From Paenibacillus_I sp035510375 (GTDB taxonomy: Bacteria; Bacillota; Bacilli; Paenibacillales; Paenibacillaceae), in the NCBI RefSeq assembly GCF_035510375.1, contig NZ_DATKHG010000013.1: a DNA stretch of 64,000 bases; one strand, 5' to 3'. A model generated the notes under the pieces. It saw only the letters and a program-made list of their open reading frames with translations. It was not told where the DNA came from and did not search any database. Numbering within the stretch: position 1 is the stretch's first letter; the number at the start of each line of letters is the position of its first letter. A program made the position numbers and the translations under genes. Positions 18,127-27,529 of the stretch are shown here, one piece after another.

Positions 18127-19560
18127 GTGTTCCAACCATCGGACGGATTGCGTTTTGACGTATATGAACGCGTGCATTTGCCGCAGGACGTCGCGGATAT
18201 CCACGAGCTGGAGGAAATCGAGCTGACGCCGTATATTCAGGCCGTGCAGCAAGGCGAGCAGGTGCTTCTGAGGGGGCAGCTGCTGCTAAGCGGTGTGTAC
18301 AGTTCGCAAGGGGGAGACGACGGCGCGCGCGAGCTCGAGCATTTCATTCCCGTCGAAATTACGCTTCCGGTCAATCGGGTGAACCGATTGGAGGATATTA
18401 CGGTGGAGGTCGACAATTTCGACGTGGATCTGTTATCCGCCCGCACGCTCAATATTACGGGCGTGCTGTCGCTGAAGGGAGTCGAGGCAAGGGGCGGCGA
18501 GCCGTCGCCGGCCTATGCCTGGGGCGATGAGCCGTTCACGGTCGTGCATCGGCGGGATTCGGAGGCGGAGGCGGAGGCGGAGACGCAGGCTTCCGAACAA
18601 TCGGAATCCCCGGAGGCCTCGGCGGGCGTGGCGGGCGCGAATGCCTTTGAGGGCCGGGAGAGCCCGGAATGGGCGGAGGCTTCGGAAAGGGCGAGGCGTT
18701 CGCAGGAGGCGAAAGGCTTCGGGGACATTGCAGGCTTCGGCAGGATCGAAGGCACGGAAGACTTGGGTGCGAAGAGCGCGGCGGCAGGTGCTCCGCACAG
18801 GCACGAAGCCGTGAGCGCGGCGAATGCATTCGCTCCGGATGAGCTTAAAGCTCGGGCGGCCGACTCTGCGCCGTCGTTCGTGCCGGTTGAGGCCGAAGAC
18901 GCTGATGCTCCCGCTTCGGCCGCGCCGCGCCAAGCCGAGCAGCCCGAGGCGCCGCCAAACCGGGCGGCCGAGCCTCCGGCCGCGGCAGCCGGATGGCATG
19001 CGTTCGCCAGCGCGGATTCGGCCGTTCCGTCTCCGGTCGGCCGCACGCAGCAGAACGGCGAGCCGGAGGCCTGGGAAGCCGACATCGACACGGCGCGGTT
19101 TTCCGGCTACCATGAAGCGTTCGGCTCGGCGGCGGACGAGTTCGCGCTGCCGGAACCGGCAGGGCCCGAGCCCATCAAGGCCGAGATGCGAATTGCTTTC
19201 GGCGCCGCCCGCGGGACGAGCGAGCCGGCGGCCGTAGAGCCGGTCGGCCTGAGCTCCCTTTTGCATGCCGGCCGACGGGAGCAGGAGGCAAGGCAGTCGG
19301 CGGAGCAGGAACAGGCGATGCAGCAGGCGGAGCGGGAGATCCGGCAGCCGCCCGGCGACGACATCGTGTGGCAGAACCTGTTCCTCGGCAAGCAGCAGGA
19401 TGACCACGAATTTCGCAAGCTGCGCTTGTGCATCGTCCAGCGGGACGAAACGCTGGAGACGATCGCCGGGCGCTACCAGCTCAATCCCCGCGAAATCGTG
19501 CTGTACAACCGGCTTTCGGCGAACAACGTGTCGGAAGGTCAAGTGCTCATGATTCCGTAA
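18127..19560 (+). CDS. spoVID: SpoVID-like spore coat morphogenesis protein with C-terminal LysM
   Basis: A 477-residue protein starting at GTG 18127 behind GGGAGGA. The N-terminal 130 residues (LRFDVYERVHLPQDVADIHE onward) match the SpoVID beta-rich domain. A long Ala/Glu/Ser/Pro-rich low-complexity middle (about 140-410) follows, and residues about 430-477 form a LysM domain (IVQRDETLETIAGRYQLNP, ending SEGQVLMIP). In B. subtilis SpoVID recruits coat proteins, including SafA, to the forespore surface; a SafA-like gene is at 62371. Position between hemL and valS is conserved. Confidence 0.88.
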   Translation: MFQPSDGLRFDVYERVHLPQDVADIHELEEIELTPYIQAVQQGEQVLLRGQLLLSGVYSSQGGDDGARELEHFIPVEITLPVNRVNRLEDITVEVDNFDVDLLSARTLNITGVLSLKGVEARGGEPSPAYAWGDEPFTVVHRRDSEAEAEAETQASEQSESPEASAGVAGANAFEGRESPEWAEASERARRSQEAKGFGDIAGFGRIEGTEDLGAKSAAAGAPHRHEAVSAANAFAPDELKARAADSAPSFVPVEAEDADAPASAAPRQAEQPEAPPNRAAEPPAAAAGWHAFASADSAVPSPVGRTQQNGEPEAWEADIDTARFSGYHEAFGSAADEFALPEPAGPEPIKAEMRIAFGAARGTSEPAAVEPVGLSSLLHAGRREQEARQSAEQEQAMQQAEREIRQPPGDDIVWQNLFLGKQQDDHEFRKLRLCIVQRDETLETIAGRYQLNPREIVLYNRLSANNVSEGQVLMIP

Positions 19561-19582
19561 AGCCGTTACGTGATGCGCTTTC

Positions 19583-19619
19583 AGCCAAAAATCCTTGTTT
19601 AAAGGGTTTTTGGCTTTTT
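19583..19619 (+). terminator. Intrinsic terminator of spoVID
   Basis: A 12-base stem (AGCCAAAAATCC / GGGTTTTTGGCT, one G-T pair) with a 9-base loop is followed by TTTT. Confidence 0.9.
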
Positions 19620-19695
19620 CTCGTCCCCGCAGCAAACGTACGCATCTTTCCGCATTCATTCATAACGGCAGGCTACCGACTCCTCTTGTCTAATA

Positions 19696-19724
19696 TTGAC
19701 GGCGGGGGATAAGATCGGTATGAT
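19696..19724 (+). promoter_or_regulatory. Promoter of the valS T-box transcript
   Basis: TTGACG and TATGAT are separated by 17 bases, five of six matches at each box. It sits just upstream of the T-box leader. Confidence 0.85.
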
Positions 19725-19734
19725 AGGTAATAAT

Positions 19735-20001
19735 GAAATTGGAAGATGCATGAACGACGATGAAAGGGAAGAGTACGCAGCCGTGCCTTCAGAGAGCGGG
19801 ACCGTTACGCTGAGAGGTCCTGCAGGATCAGCCGCTGCTACGGGTCGCCCCGGAGTTGCCTCCTTGAGCGGTTCGTCCGCGAGGGCGGGGCCGGCTTGCA
19901 GCCGTTATCAGCCCCAAGTGTCGCACGCGCCTGCGCCTGCGAAATAAAGGTGGTACCACGGAAGCTCAGCCTTTCGTCCTTTGCGGACGGAAGGTTTTTT
20001 T
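19735..20001 (+). promoter_or_regulatory. Valine T-box riboswitch upstream of valS
   Basis: The leader ends with a T-box sequence (AAAGGTGGTACCACGG, 19946-19961) and an intrinsic terminator (CCTTTCGTCC / GGACGGAAGG, 19970-19994, then seven T). Upstream, stem-I landmarks are visible (CAGAGAGCGGG near 19795, then GCTGAGAGG). The specifier codon is read as GTC at 19844-19846, directly before GCCCCGGAGTT, consistent with valine and with the gene downstream. Uncharged tRNA-Val would bind and favour antitermination. Confidence 0.92.
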
Positions 20002-20107
20002 GGCTTTTGCGGGATCCCCGAAACGCAATATCGCAAGTTGATTCTTTTTTACCGTTTCAATCGAATGGGCAACCGCCCATTGTCATAATTGGAGGTATAC
20101 AGGGATA

Positions 20108-22765
20108 ATGACGGAAACGAACCGCACGACAGAAATGCCGACGACTTACGATCCGAAGGCGGCGGAGCGCAAATGGTACGACTTTTGGATGGAAGGCCGT
20201 TATTTTGAAGCGGGCAAACGGCCGGACGCCGACACCTACACGATCGTCATTCCGCCGCCGAACGTAACCGGCATGCTGCATATCGGGCATGCGCTCGATT
20301 TTACGCTGCAGGACATCATGGTCCGGACGAAAAGAATGCAGGGCTACGACGCGCTGTGGCTGCCCGGCTCCGACCACGCGGGGATTGCGACGCAAACCAA
20401 GGTCGAGCAGAAGCTGCGCGAGGAAGGATTGTCCCGCTACGACCTCGGACGGGAAAAGTTTCTGGAGAAGGTTTGGGAGTGGAAGGAGCATTACGCGGGC
20501 TCGATCCATGAGCAATGGGCCAAAATGGGCTTCTCCCTCGATTATTCGCGCGAGCGGTTCACGCTGGACGAAGGTCTCTCCCGCGCCGTTCGCGAGGTAT
20601 TCGTGCGGCTGTACGACAAGGGACTGATCTACCGCGGCAAAAAAATCATCAACTGGGATCCGTCGGCCCGCACGGCGCTGTCGGACATCGAAGTCGAGTA
20701 CAAGGAAGTGCAAGGCGCGCTTTACCATTTGCAGTATCCGCTGAAGGAAGGCGGCGGCTACATCACGGTCGCGACCACGCGGCCGGAAACGATGCTGGGC
20801 GATACGGCGGTGGCCGTGCATCCGGAGGATGAGCGCTACAAGCACCTGATCGGCCAATCGCTCGTGCTGCCCGTGCTGGGGCGCGAAATTCCGATTATTG
20901 CCGATGAGTATGTCGACAAGGAGTTCGGCAGCGGCGCGGTGAAGATTACCCCGGCGCACGATCCGAACGATTTCGAGGTCGGCCTGCGCCACGAGCTTCC
21001 GCAGATTGTTGTGATGGATGAAACCGGCACGATGAATGAGCAGGCAGGTCCGTACCAAGGGCTGGATCGCGCCGAGTGCCGCAAACGGATCGTGAAGGAT
21101 TTGCAGGAACAGGGCGTTTGCGTCCGCATCGAGGAGCACGTCCACCAGGTCGGCCACAGCGAGCGCTCCGGCGCCGTCGTCGAGCCGTATTTGTCCACGC
21201 AATGGTTCGTGTCGATGAAGCCGCTCGCGGCGAAAGCGATCGAGGCGCAGAAATCCGGAGAAGGCGTAAATTTCGTGCCGGACCGTTTCGAGAAAATCTA
21301 TCTGCACTGGATCGAGAACGTCCGCGATTGGTGCATCTCCCGCCAGCTGTGGTGGGGCCACCGGATTCCGGCTTGGTATTGCGATGCATGCGGCGGGATG
21401 CATGTCTCCCGAGAGGATATGGCGGCCTGCCCGTCCTGCGGCGGGGAGCTTCGCCAGGATGAGGATGTGCTGGACACGTGGTTCAGCTCGGCGCTCTGGC
21501 CGTTCTCGACGCTCGGGTGGCCCGAGGACAGCGGGGACATGAAGCGGTTCTACCCGACCGATGTGCTCGTCACCGGCTACGATATCATTTATTTCTGGGT
21601 TGCCCGGATGATCTTCACGGCGCTGGAATTTACGGACCGCATTCCGTTCAAGGACGTTCTCATTCACGGTCTCGTCCGCGACGCGGAGGGACGGAAAATG
21701 TCCAAATCGCTCGGCAACGGCGTGGACCCGCTCGACGTGATCGAGCAATACGGCGCCGATGCGATGCGCTTCATGATCTCGACGGGCAGCACGCCGGGAC
21801 AGGATCTGCGCTTCCGCTGGGAGAAGGTTGAGCAATCGCGCAACTTTGCGAACAAAATCTGGAACGCGTCGCGTTTCGCCCTGATGAATCTGGAAGGCGT
21901 GACGGCGGCCGACATCGACATCCGGGTGCCGCTCGGAACGGCCGACAAGTGGATCCTGCACCGGCTGAACGAAACCGTGCGCGACGTCACGCGCTTGATC
22001 GACGGCTACGAGTTCGGCGAAACCGGCCGCCTGCTCTACAATTTTATATGGGACGATCTTTGCGACTGGTATATTGAGTTCGCCAAGCTGAACCTGTACG
22101 GCGGGGATGAGGCCGCGAAGCGCGCGACGCAGTCGGTGCTGGCTTACGTGCTCGACCGGACGCAGCGGCTGATCCATCCGTTCATGCCGTTCATCAGCGA
22201 GGAGATCTGGCAGCATCTCCCGCACGAAGGCGAGACGATCGCGCTTGCGCCTTGGCCGGTTTACGACCCGGCGCTCGAATCGCCGGAGGCGGTCCGCGAG
22301 ATGGAGCTGCTCATGGATATGATCCGCGCGGTGCGCAATATCCGGGCCGAGGTCAATGTGCCGATGAGCAAAAAGATCGAGCTGCTAGTCAATGCCTCGG
22401 GCGAAGCGGAGCTGGCCATTTTGAACCGCAACGAGGAGTTCGTGCGGCGGTTCTGCGGCACCTCGAGACTTGAGATCGGCCGGGGGCTGCCGGCTCCCGA
22501 CAAAGCGATGGCCGCGATCGTGACCGGCGCCGAGCTGTACCTTCCGCTCGCCGGCCTGATCGATATTTCGCAGGAGATCGCCCGTCTGGAGAAGGAGCTT
22601 CAAACGCTGAACGGCGAAGTGGAGCGGGTCGAGAAAAAGCTGGCCAACGAAGGTTTCGTCGCGAAGGCGCCGGTCAAGGTCATCGAGGAAGAGAAAGCGA
22701 AGATGAAGGATTACGCGGACAAACGCGATAAAGTGCTGGCCCGCATCGCCGAGCTTCGCGGTTAA
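20108..22765 (+). CDS. valS: Valyl-tRNA synthetase ValS
   Basis: This 885-residue class I synthetase has HIGH at 58-61 and KMSKS at 530-534 (GRKMSKSLGNG), an editing domain between them (TTRPETMLGDTAVAVHPED), and the C-terminal coiled coil typical of ValS (ISQEIARLEKELQTLNGEVE). ATG 20108 follows GGAGG at slightly long spacing. It is controlled by the Val T-box upstream and followed closely by folC. Confidence 0.98.
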   Translation: MTETNRTTEMPTTYDPKAAERKWYDFWMEGRYFEAGKRPDADTYTIVIPPPNVTGMLHIGHALDFTLQDIMVRTKRMQGYDALWLPGSDHAGIATQTKVEQKLREEGLSRYDLGREKFLEKVWEWKEHYAGSIHEQWAKMGFSLDYSRERFTLDEGLSRAVREVFVRLYDKGLIYRGKKIINWDPSARTALSDIEVEYKEVQGALYHLQYPLKEGGGYITVATTRPETMLGDTAVAVHPEDERYKHLIGQSLVLPVLGREIPIIADEYVDKEFGSGAVKITPAHDPNDFEVGLRHELPQIVVMDETGTMNEQAGPYQGLDRAECRKRIVKDLQEQGVCVRIEEHVHQVGHSERSGAVVEPYLSTQWFVSMKPLAAKAIEAQKSGEGVNFVPDRFEKIYLHWIENVRDWCISRQLWWGHRIPAWYCDACGGMHVSREDMAACPSCGGELRQDEDVLDTWFSSALWPFSTLGWPEDSGDMKRFYPTDVLVTGYDIIYFWVARMIFTALEFTDRIPFKDVLIHGLVRDAEGRKMSKSLGNGVDPLDVIEQYGADAMRFMISTGSTPGQDLRFRWEKVEQSRNFANKIWNASRFALMNLEGVTAADIDIRVPLGTADKWILHRLNETVRDVTRLIDGYEFGETGRLLYNFIWDDLCDWYIEFAKLNLYGGDEAAKRATQSVLAYVLDRTQRLIHPFMPFISEEIWQHLPHEGETIALAPWPVYDPALESPEAVREMELLMDMIRAVRNIRAEVNVPMSKKIELLVNASGEAELAILNRNEEFVRRFCGTSRLEIGRGLPAPDKAMAAIVTGAELYLPLAGLIDISQEIARLEKELQTLNGEVERVEKKLANEGFVAKAPVKVIEEEKAKMKDYADKRDKVLARIAELRG

Positions 22766-22829
22766 GGCGTGATGCGCGCACCCGAAGCCCGGCAATGAGA
22801 TCAGGCATGGAACGGAAAGAAGGTCGTCT

Positions 22830-24197
22830 ATGAACAGGGAACAATGCGGGGCCGGCACGGCTCCGCTCCAATCTTACGAGGAAGCGCGGAAATGGATCGA
22901 AGGGCTGGTGCCCTTCGGCATCCGTCCCGGGCTCGAACGGATGGAAGCGCTGCTGGAGACGTTCGGACACCCCGAGCGCCGCTTGAAGTTCATCCACGTG
23001 GCGGGCACGAACGGCAAGGGCTCGGTATGCGCCTATTTGACATCGGTGCTGATCAAGTGCGGGTATGACGTCGGCACGTTCACGTCGCCGTATATCACCA
23101 AATTCACGAACCGGTTCCAGTATAACGGCGAGGATATTCCGGAGCAAGCGGTGCTGGCGCTCGCGCGCGAGATCAAGCCGCATGTCGAGGCGATGGCGGC
23201 GACCGAGCTCGGCTCGCCGACGATGTTCGAGGTATCGACCCTGCTGGCCATCCTCTATTTCGGTAAGGCGGCTTTTCCCGATTACGTCGTCTGGGAAACC
23301 GGGCTCGGCGGTCGTCTGGACGTGACGAACGTCGTAACGCCGGTCGTCTCGGTCATTACGAATGTCGGCCACGATCATATGGACATTCTCGGGGATACGC
23401 TCGAGCAGGTCGCCCGGGAGAAGGCAGGCATCATCAAGCCCGGGGTGCCGGTCGTCAGCGCGGTGGCGCAGCCCGAGGCCGCCTCCGTCATCCGGGATGC
23501 GGCCGCCGCGCACCGCTCTACGCTGTACCTGATGGGCGAGCAGTTTCGCGAATCCCCGCTCGCGGTTAAGGAAAATGAACAAACCTTCCGGTTCGAGGGG
23601 CTGTTCCGGACGATCGAGCCGCTGACCGTGACGCTGAACGGCGCCCACCAGCGAGCCAACGCGGCGGTGGCGGTCATGACGCTTGAGGTGCTGAGGCAGT
23701 ATTATGCGCTGATCGTCGAAGACGAGGATCTGCAGGCCGGGTTGCGGGAAGCGCGTTGGCCCGGCCGTCTGGAGACGGTCAGCCGCGAGCCCCGGATCGT
23801 GCTTGACGGCGCGCATAATCCGGAAGGCATGGAGACGCTGGCCGCCGCGATCCGCGATACGTATTCCTACGGGAAGCTGCATGTCATGATTGGCATGCTG
23901 GCGAATAAGAATCATCGCGATACTCTGCGGCATATACTACCTCTAGTGGATACCCTGATCGTAACCGAGCCCGATTTCCGCAAAAAGTTGGCTGCCGACG
24001 AGCTGGGCGCCATGTCCGCCGAAGCGGCCCGCCGTCCGGCGGACATTACGGTCGAGCCGGATTGGCGCAAAGCGCTCGAGCTGCTGCGGCGCCGGACCGA
24101 ACCGGGCGATTTGGCGGTCGTAACCGGCACGCTTTACCTGATCGCGGACGTTCGTTCCCGTCTGCTCTACAATACGGATTCTGAAAAAGGTTGGTGA
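22830..24197 (+). CDS. folC: Folylpolyglutamate / dihydrofolate synthase FolC
   Basis: This 455-residue Mur-ligase-type enzyme adds glutamate to folates and may also make dihydrofolate. The ATP loop is AGTNGKGSVCAYL (about 58-70). FTSPYITKFTNRF and LDGAHNPEGM are diagnostic. It sits between valS and murC; its stop overlaps the start of murC. Confidence 0.95.
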   Translation: MNREQCGAGTAPLQSYEEARKWIEGLVPFGIRPGLERMEALLETFGHPERRLKFIHVAGTNGKGSVCAYLTSVLIKCGYDVGTFTSPYITKFTNRFQYNGEDIPEQAVLALAREIKPHVEAMAATELGSPTMFEVSTLLAILYFGKAAFPDYVVWETGLGGRLDVTNVVTPVVSVITNVGHDHMDILGDTLEQVAREKAGIIKPGVPVVSAVAQPEAASVIRDAAAAHRSTLYLMGEQFRESPLAVKENEQTFRFEGLFRTIEPLTVTLNGAHQRANAAVAVMTLEVLRQYYALIVEDEDLQAGLREARWPGRLETVSREPRIVLDGAHNPEGMETLAAAIRDTYSYGKLHVMIGMLANKNHRDTLRHILPLVDTLIVTEPDFRKKLAADELGAMSAEAARRPADITVEPDWRKALELLRRRTEPGDLAVVTGTLYLIADVRSRLLYNTDSEKGW

Positions 24198-25600
24198 AGC
24201 GCGAGTTGAACACGGCAGAACACGTTCATTTCATCGGTATCGGCGGCTACGGGATGAGCGCCATCGCCAGGGTGATGCTGGAGATGGGCTATAAGGTATC
24301 CGGCTCCGACGTCGCGAGGCAGGAGCTGACGGAGAAGCTTTCGGCCAAAGGGGCCCAGATTTATATCGGTCATGAAGCGAAGCATGTGAACGGCGCCAAT
24401 CTCGTCGTCTATTCGACGGCGCTGTCCACAGATAACGTGGAACGCCGGGCGGCGGAAGCGTTGAACATACCGGTCATCCATCGCGCCCAGATGCTGGCTC
24501 GGCTCATGAATGCCGGCAAAGGCATCGCGGTTGCGGGCGCGCACGGCAAGACGACGACGTCTTCCATGATCGCGCTTGTGATGGAGGCTTGCGGGCTCGA
24601 CCCGACTTATATTATCGGCGGCGAGATCGTGAACGTCGGGACGAACGCCAGAGCCGGCAAAGGCGAATATGTGGTCGCCGAAGCCGACGAGAGCGACGGC
24701 TCCTTCCTGCAATATCATCCGTCCGTTGCGATCGTGACCAACATAGAGGCCGATCATCTGGAAAACTACGACGGCGATTTCAATAAACTGAAAGCGGCGT
24801 ACGTCCGGTTCCTCGAGCAGGTGAAGCCGGCCGGCAAAGCGATCGTCTGCGCGGATGACGAGAACGTCCGCGAGCTGCTGCTCCAGGTTTCGGGCGGCGG
24901 CGAGATCGTCACCTATGCGATCGACGCGGACGCCGATTATCGGGCAACGGACATCCAGTTGGGCGACCGCAAGGTGTCGTTCCAGGTCAATCGACGGGGA
25001 ACGGCTCTTGGCCGCATCGAGCTGTCCGTGCCCGGCAAGCATAATGTCAGCAACGCCCTTGCCACCGTGATCACTTGTCTCGAGGCGGGGGTGCCGTTCG
25101 CTTCGATCGCCGAAGCGATCCGTTCGTTCCGCGGCGCCAAAAGGCGTTTCCAAGTGCTGGGCGAAGTGAACGGCATGCTGGTGATCGACGATTACGCGCA
25201 TCACCCGACCGAGATCCAGGCGACGATTCTGGCGGCGAAGGCGACCGGCAAACGGATTATCGCGGTGTTTCAGCCGCAGCGCTACACGCGCACGTTTTTT
25301 CTGCTGGATCAGTTCAGCCGCGCTTTCTCCGATGCGGACGAGGTCGTCATTACCGACATCTATTCCCCGGCGGGCGAGAAGCGGATCGAAGGCGTCACCG
25401 CGAGCAAGCTGGTTGAAATGATCGTCGCCAACAGCAACGGGAATACCGTCTACAAGCCGACGAAGGATGATGTGCTCGGCTATTTGTCCGGGCGCGTCGC
25501 CCCCGGAGATCTTGTGATTACGATGGGAGCCGGGGATATATGGAAGGTGGCGGACGCGCTCGCGCGCAAGCTGCGGGAGCGGTATCCGGAGCAGGCTTAA
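24194..25600 (+). CDS. murC: UDP-N-acetylmuramate-L-alanine ligase MurC
   Basis: This ligase adds the first amino acid to UDP-MurNAc in peptidoglycan synthesis. It shows HFIGIGGYGMSAIARVMLEM, the ATP loop VAGAHGKTTTSSM, EADESDGSFLQYHPSVAIVT and DDYAHHPTEI. GTG 24194 is chosen, but TTG 24191 and TTG 24206 are also in frame and each has an imperfect ribosome site, so the first few residues are uncertain. The gene overlaps folC by 4 bases, which suggests translational coupling. Confidence 0.95.
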   Translation: MKRELNTAEHVHFIGIGGYGMSAIARVMLEMGYKVSGSDVARQELTEKLSAKGAQIYIGHEAKHVNGANLVVYSTALSTDNVERRAAEALNIPVIHRAQMLARLMNAGKGIAVAGAHGKTTTSSMIALVMEACGLDPTYIIGGEIVNVGTNARAGKGEYVVAEADESDGSFLQYHPSVAIVTNIEADHLENYDGDFNKLKAAYVRFLEQVKPAGKAIVCADDENVRELLLQVSGGGEIVTYAIDADADYRATDIQLGDRKVSFQVNRRGTALGRIELSVPGKHNVSNALATVITCLEAGVPFASIAEAIRSFRGAKRRFQVLGEVNGMLVIDDYAHHPTEIQATILAAKATGKRIIAVFQPQRYTRTFFLLDQFSRAFSDADEVVITDIYSPAGEKRIEGVTASKLVEMIVANSNGNTVYKPTKDDVLGYLSGRVAPGDLVITMGAGDIWKVADALARKLRERYPEQA

Positions 25601-25621
25601 GGCGCCGCCGGCAATAAAGGG

Positions 25622-25666
25622 GCCTCCGGTCCGTCGTCCGTCGGATGACGGCTCCGGGGGCTTTTT
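25622..25666 (+). terminator. Intrinsic terminator of valS-folC-murC
   Basis: A long hairpin has arms GCCTCCGG...CCGTC and GACGG...CCGGGGGC and is followed by TTTTT. It closes the operon. Confidence 0.8.
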
Positions 25667-25743
25667 GCCGTGCGGCAAAAACATAAATCTCTCATTCACT
25701 TCATAGAGTAGAACTATATGAACCGGAGAAGGAGAGAGATCAA

Positions 25744-27177
25744 ATGAACCCGAAAGCGCGCATCACATACCGATTCGAGAAGGAAACCGGCGGGGCGCGG
25801 CGCGAGCCGTCCGATAAACCGGAACGAGGCCCGGCTTCCGCAGGCAAGGTGGTGCCGTTCTTCCGCGAGGAAATGCGTTTCGCGGCGGATGTCTCCCCTT
25901 GGAACAGCCCGTTTCAGGACGACCCCTTTGCGCTTGAACGGCTTATTCGGGAAACGGATGCGGACAGTGCGGGCCGGCCCAAGCAACGACGGGCCGAAGC
26001 GCCCTTGCCGATAGACGAAGCGCCGCTTCATAAGCGGCAGGGCGACAGGACGGAGCGGACGACCCTGGAAACGGACGCCGCGCCGGTGCCGGCGGCCGTG
26101 CAAATTCCGCTCGGCGAGGCTGCGCTAACGAAGGGCGGTTCCGAGGCGTCGGCGCGGCGCTCGGACGAATCGGACGAACCGGACGAACGGGACGGTCTGG
26201 ACGACAGGCGGTACATGGAAGCGTTCGCGGATTACAGCGAGCGGCTGTCGGAGCCTTTTGCCCCGCCCGTCTACGAGGCCGACAGTAAAGGCTACACCGG
26301 ATTTGTCGTAGAGCGCCGGCGCGACGGAGGGCCGTCGTGGCTCAAGGTATTCGCCTCGGTCGCCGGAGCCCTCCTGACAGGAGCGTTGTTCGGTTATGTT
26401 GTGCTCTCGTTGTTTGCGGGCGAACCGGCGCTGCCCGCGGCGGACGGGACAGCCGCAAATCAAGCGTCCCCTTCCCCGTCTTCGCCTTCGCCGTCTGAGG
26501 ACGGGAAGGGACCGGCCGACGCGCCGGCGGTCCCGGCTTCCGGCGGAAGCGGCGGGCAGGCTGCGGCGGCGGATTTGCCGGAACGTAAATATACGATGCT
26601 GCAATACGGTGTATTCAGCAATGGGGAGGGCATGAAAGCGGCGATGGAGGAGTTGCGGTCGAAAGGCTACGCGGCCTCCGCGGACACCTCCGAAGGCTAT
26701 CGGGTATACGCCGGCCTGGCTGCCGATCCGAAGGAAGCGGCGGCCCTCGGGGAGGCGTTGGCGGGCGTGGAGGTATACCGGAAAGAAATCGCGGTCGAAG
26801 CCGTTGCCGGCTTTCCTTTTAACGGAAAGGGCGGGGATGCGGTCCGTTTTTTCGACGATACCGATCGATTGATTCGCGCGTTAGGCGGTCTCACGGCCGG
26901 CTTGCTGGCCGCGGAGCAGCCCGAGCCTATGGGTGTCGACGAAGCGAAAGCCTGGAAGGAAGCGATGGGGCAGTGGTCGCGATCGACCGTTGTTTTCCGG
27001 CAAGGTGTGTCCGCGGACGACAAGCTTTATCTGGATCGTTTGGACCAGTCCATAGGGACGGCTTCCGCGGCGGTGGAGGATTACGAAAAGAGCGTATCGT
27101 CCGAGCGCTTGCGTAACGCGCAGACGGCCCTCATGGAAGCGGTATTCGTCCAAAAGGAATGGATGGGGCGCTTTTGA
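25744..27177 (+). CDS. spoIIB: SpoIIB-like SPOR-domain membrane protein
   Basis: A 477-residue protein with a charged N-terminal cytoplasmic part (1-195), one membrane segment (about 198-223: WLKVFASVAGALLTGALFGY), a Ser/Pro/Ala linker, and a SPOR-type domain (RKYTMLQYGVFSNGEGMKAA through YRKEIAVEAV). SPOR domains bind denuded glycan at septa. The slot before maf-radC-mreB is that of B. subtilis spoIIB, which helps septal wall thinning in sporulation. N-terminal sequence is not obviously conserved, so the name rests on position, topology and the SPOR domain. GGAGAAGGAGAG precedes the ATG. Confidence 0.75.
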   Translation: MNPKARITYRFEKETGGARREPSDKPERGPASAGKVVPFFREEMRFAADVSPWNSPFQDDPFALERLIRETDADSAGRPKQRRAEAPLPIDEAPLHKRQGDRTERTTLETDAAPVPAAVQIPLGEAALTKGGSEASARRSDESDEPDERDGLDDRRYMEAFADYSERLSEPFAPPVYEADSKGYTGFVVERRRDGGPSWLKVFASVAGALLTGALFGYVVLSLFAGEPALPAADGTAANQASPSPSSPSPSEDGKGPADAPAVPASGGSGGQAAAADLPERKYTMLQYGVFSNGEGMKAAMEELRSKGYAASADTSEGYRVYAGLAADPKEAAALGEALAGVEVYRKEIAVEAVAGFPFNGKGGDAVRFFDDTDRLIRALGGLTAGLLAAEQPEPMGVDEAKAWKEAMGQWSRSTVVFRQGVSADDKLYLDRLDQSIGTASAAVEDYEKSVSSERLRNAQTALMEAVFVQKEWMGRF

Positions 27178-27181
27178 CGCA

Positions 27182-27210
27182 TTGTAAACGGGATGCATCC
27201 CACGTATAAT
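27182..27210 (+). promoter_or_regulatory. Sigma-A type promoter before the DUF4321-maf-radC genes
   Basis: TTGTAA and a perfect TATAAT are separated by 17 bases. The -10 box ends 37 bases before ATG 27248. Confidence 0.8.
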
Positions 27211-27247
27211 ATAGGGCAGGGTGTCAAAAAAAGGCGAGGGACGTTGG

Positions 27248-27493
27248 ATGATGAAGAAAAATGCGTGGATTCTCATGCTTTTTATCCTGATCGGCCTCGT
27301 AGCCGGCGCGCTCGGGGCCAGATGGCTGAAGCGGGTGCCCGGCGCATCGTTTTTAACGGATACGGCGCAGCTTGCCTGGTCGCCCAAAGCCGATCTGCTC
27401 GTTCTCAGCTTTGATTTCTCGCTGCGTATCGACATCAGCTTGCTCAGCATCGTCGGCGCGATCGCAGCCATCTGGCTCTACCGCAAGCTGTAA
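27248..27493 (+). CDS. DUF4321-type small membrane protein
   Basis: An 81-residue protein with two hydrophobic segments (NAWILMLFILIGLVAGALGA and a C-terminal IDISLLSIVGAIAAIWLYRK). Its pattern and its place before maf match the DUF4321 family of Firmicutes, which has no known function. The ATG at 27248 is followed by a second ATG at 27251; either could be used. It begins the maf-radC transcript. Confidence 0.8.
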   Translation: MMKKNAWILMLFILIGLVAGALGARWLKRVPGASFLTDTAQLAWSPKADLLVLSFDFSLRIDISLLSIVGAIAAIWLYRKL

Positions 27494-27529
27494 GGCGGAA
27501 ACGAGTATGGAATAGGAGTTGGCCGCAAA

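Noticed and set aside
18433..19659. Long minus-strand frame opposite spoVID
   Set aside because: It mirrors the low-complexity Ala/Glu region and has no independent coding evidence.
20057..22225. A 722-codon open frame antisense to valS
   Set aside because: Same cause: a shadow of GC-rich coding sequence, with no ribosome site or domain.
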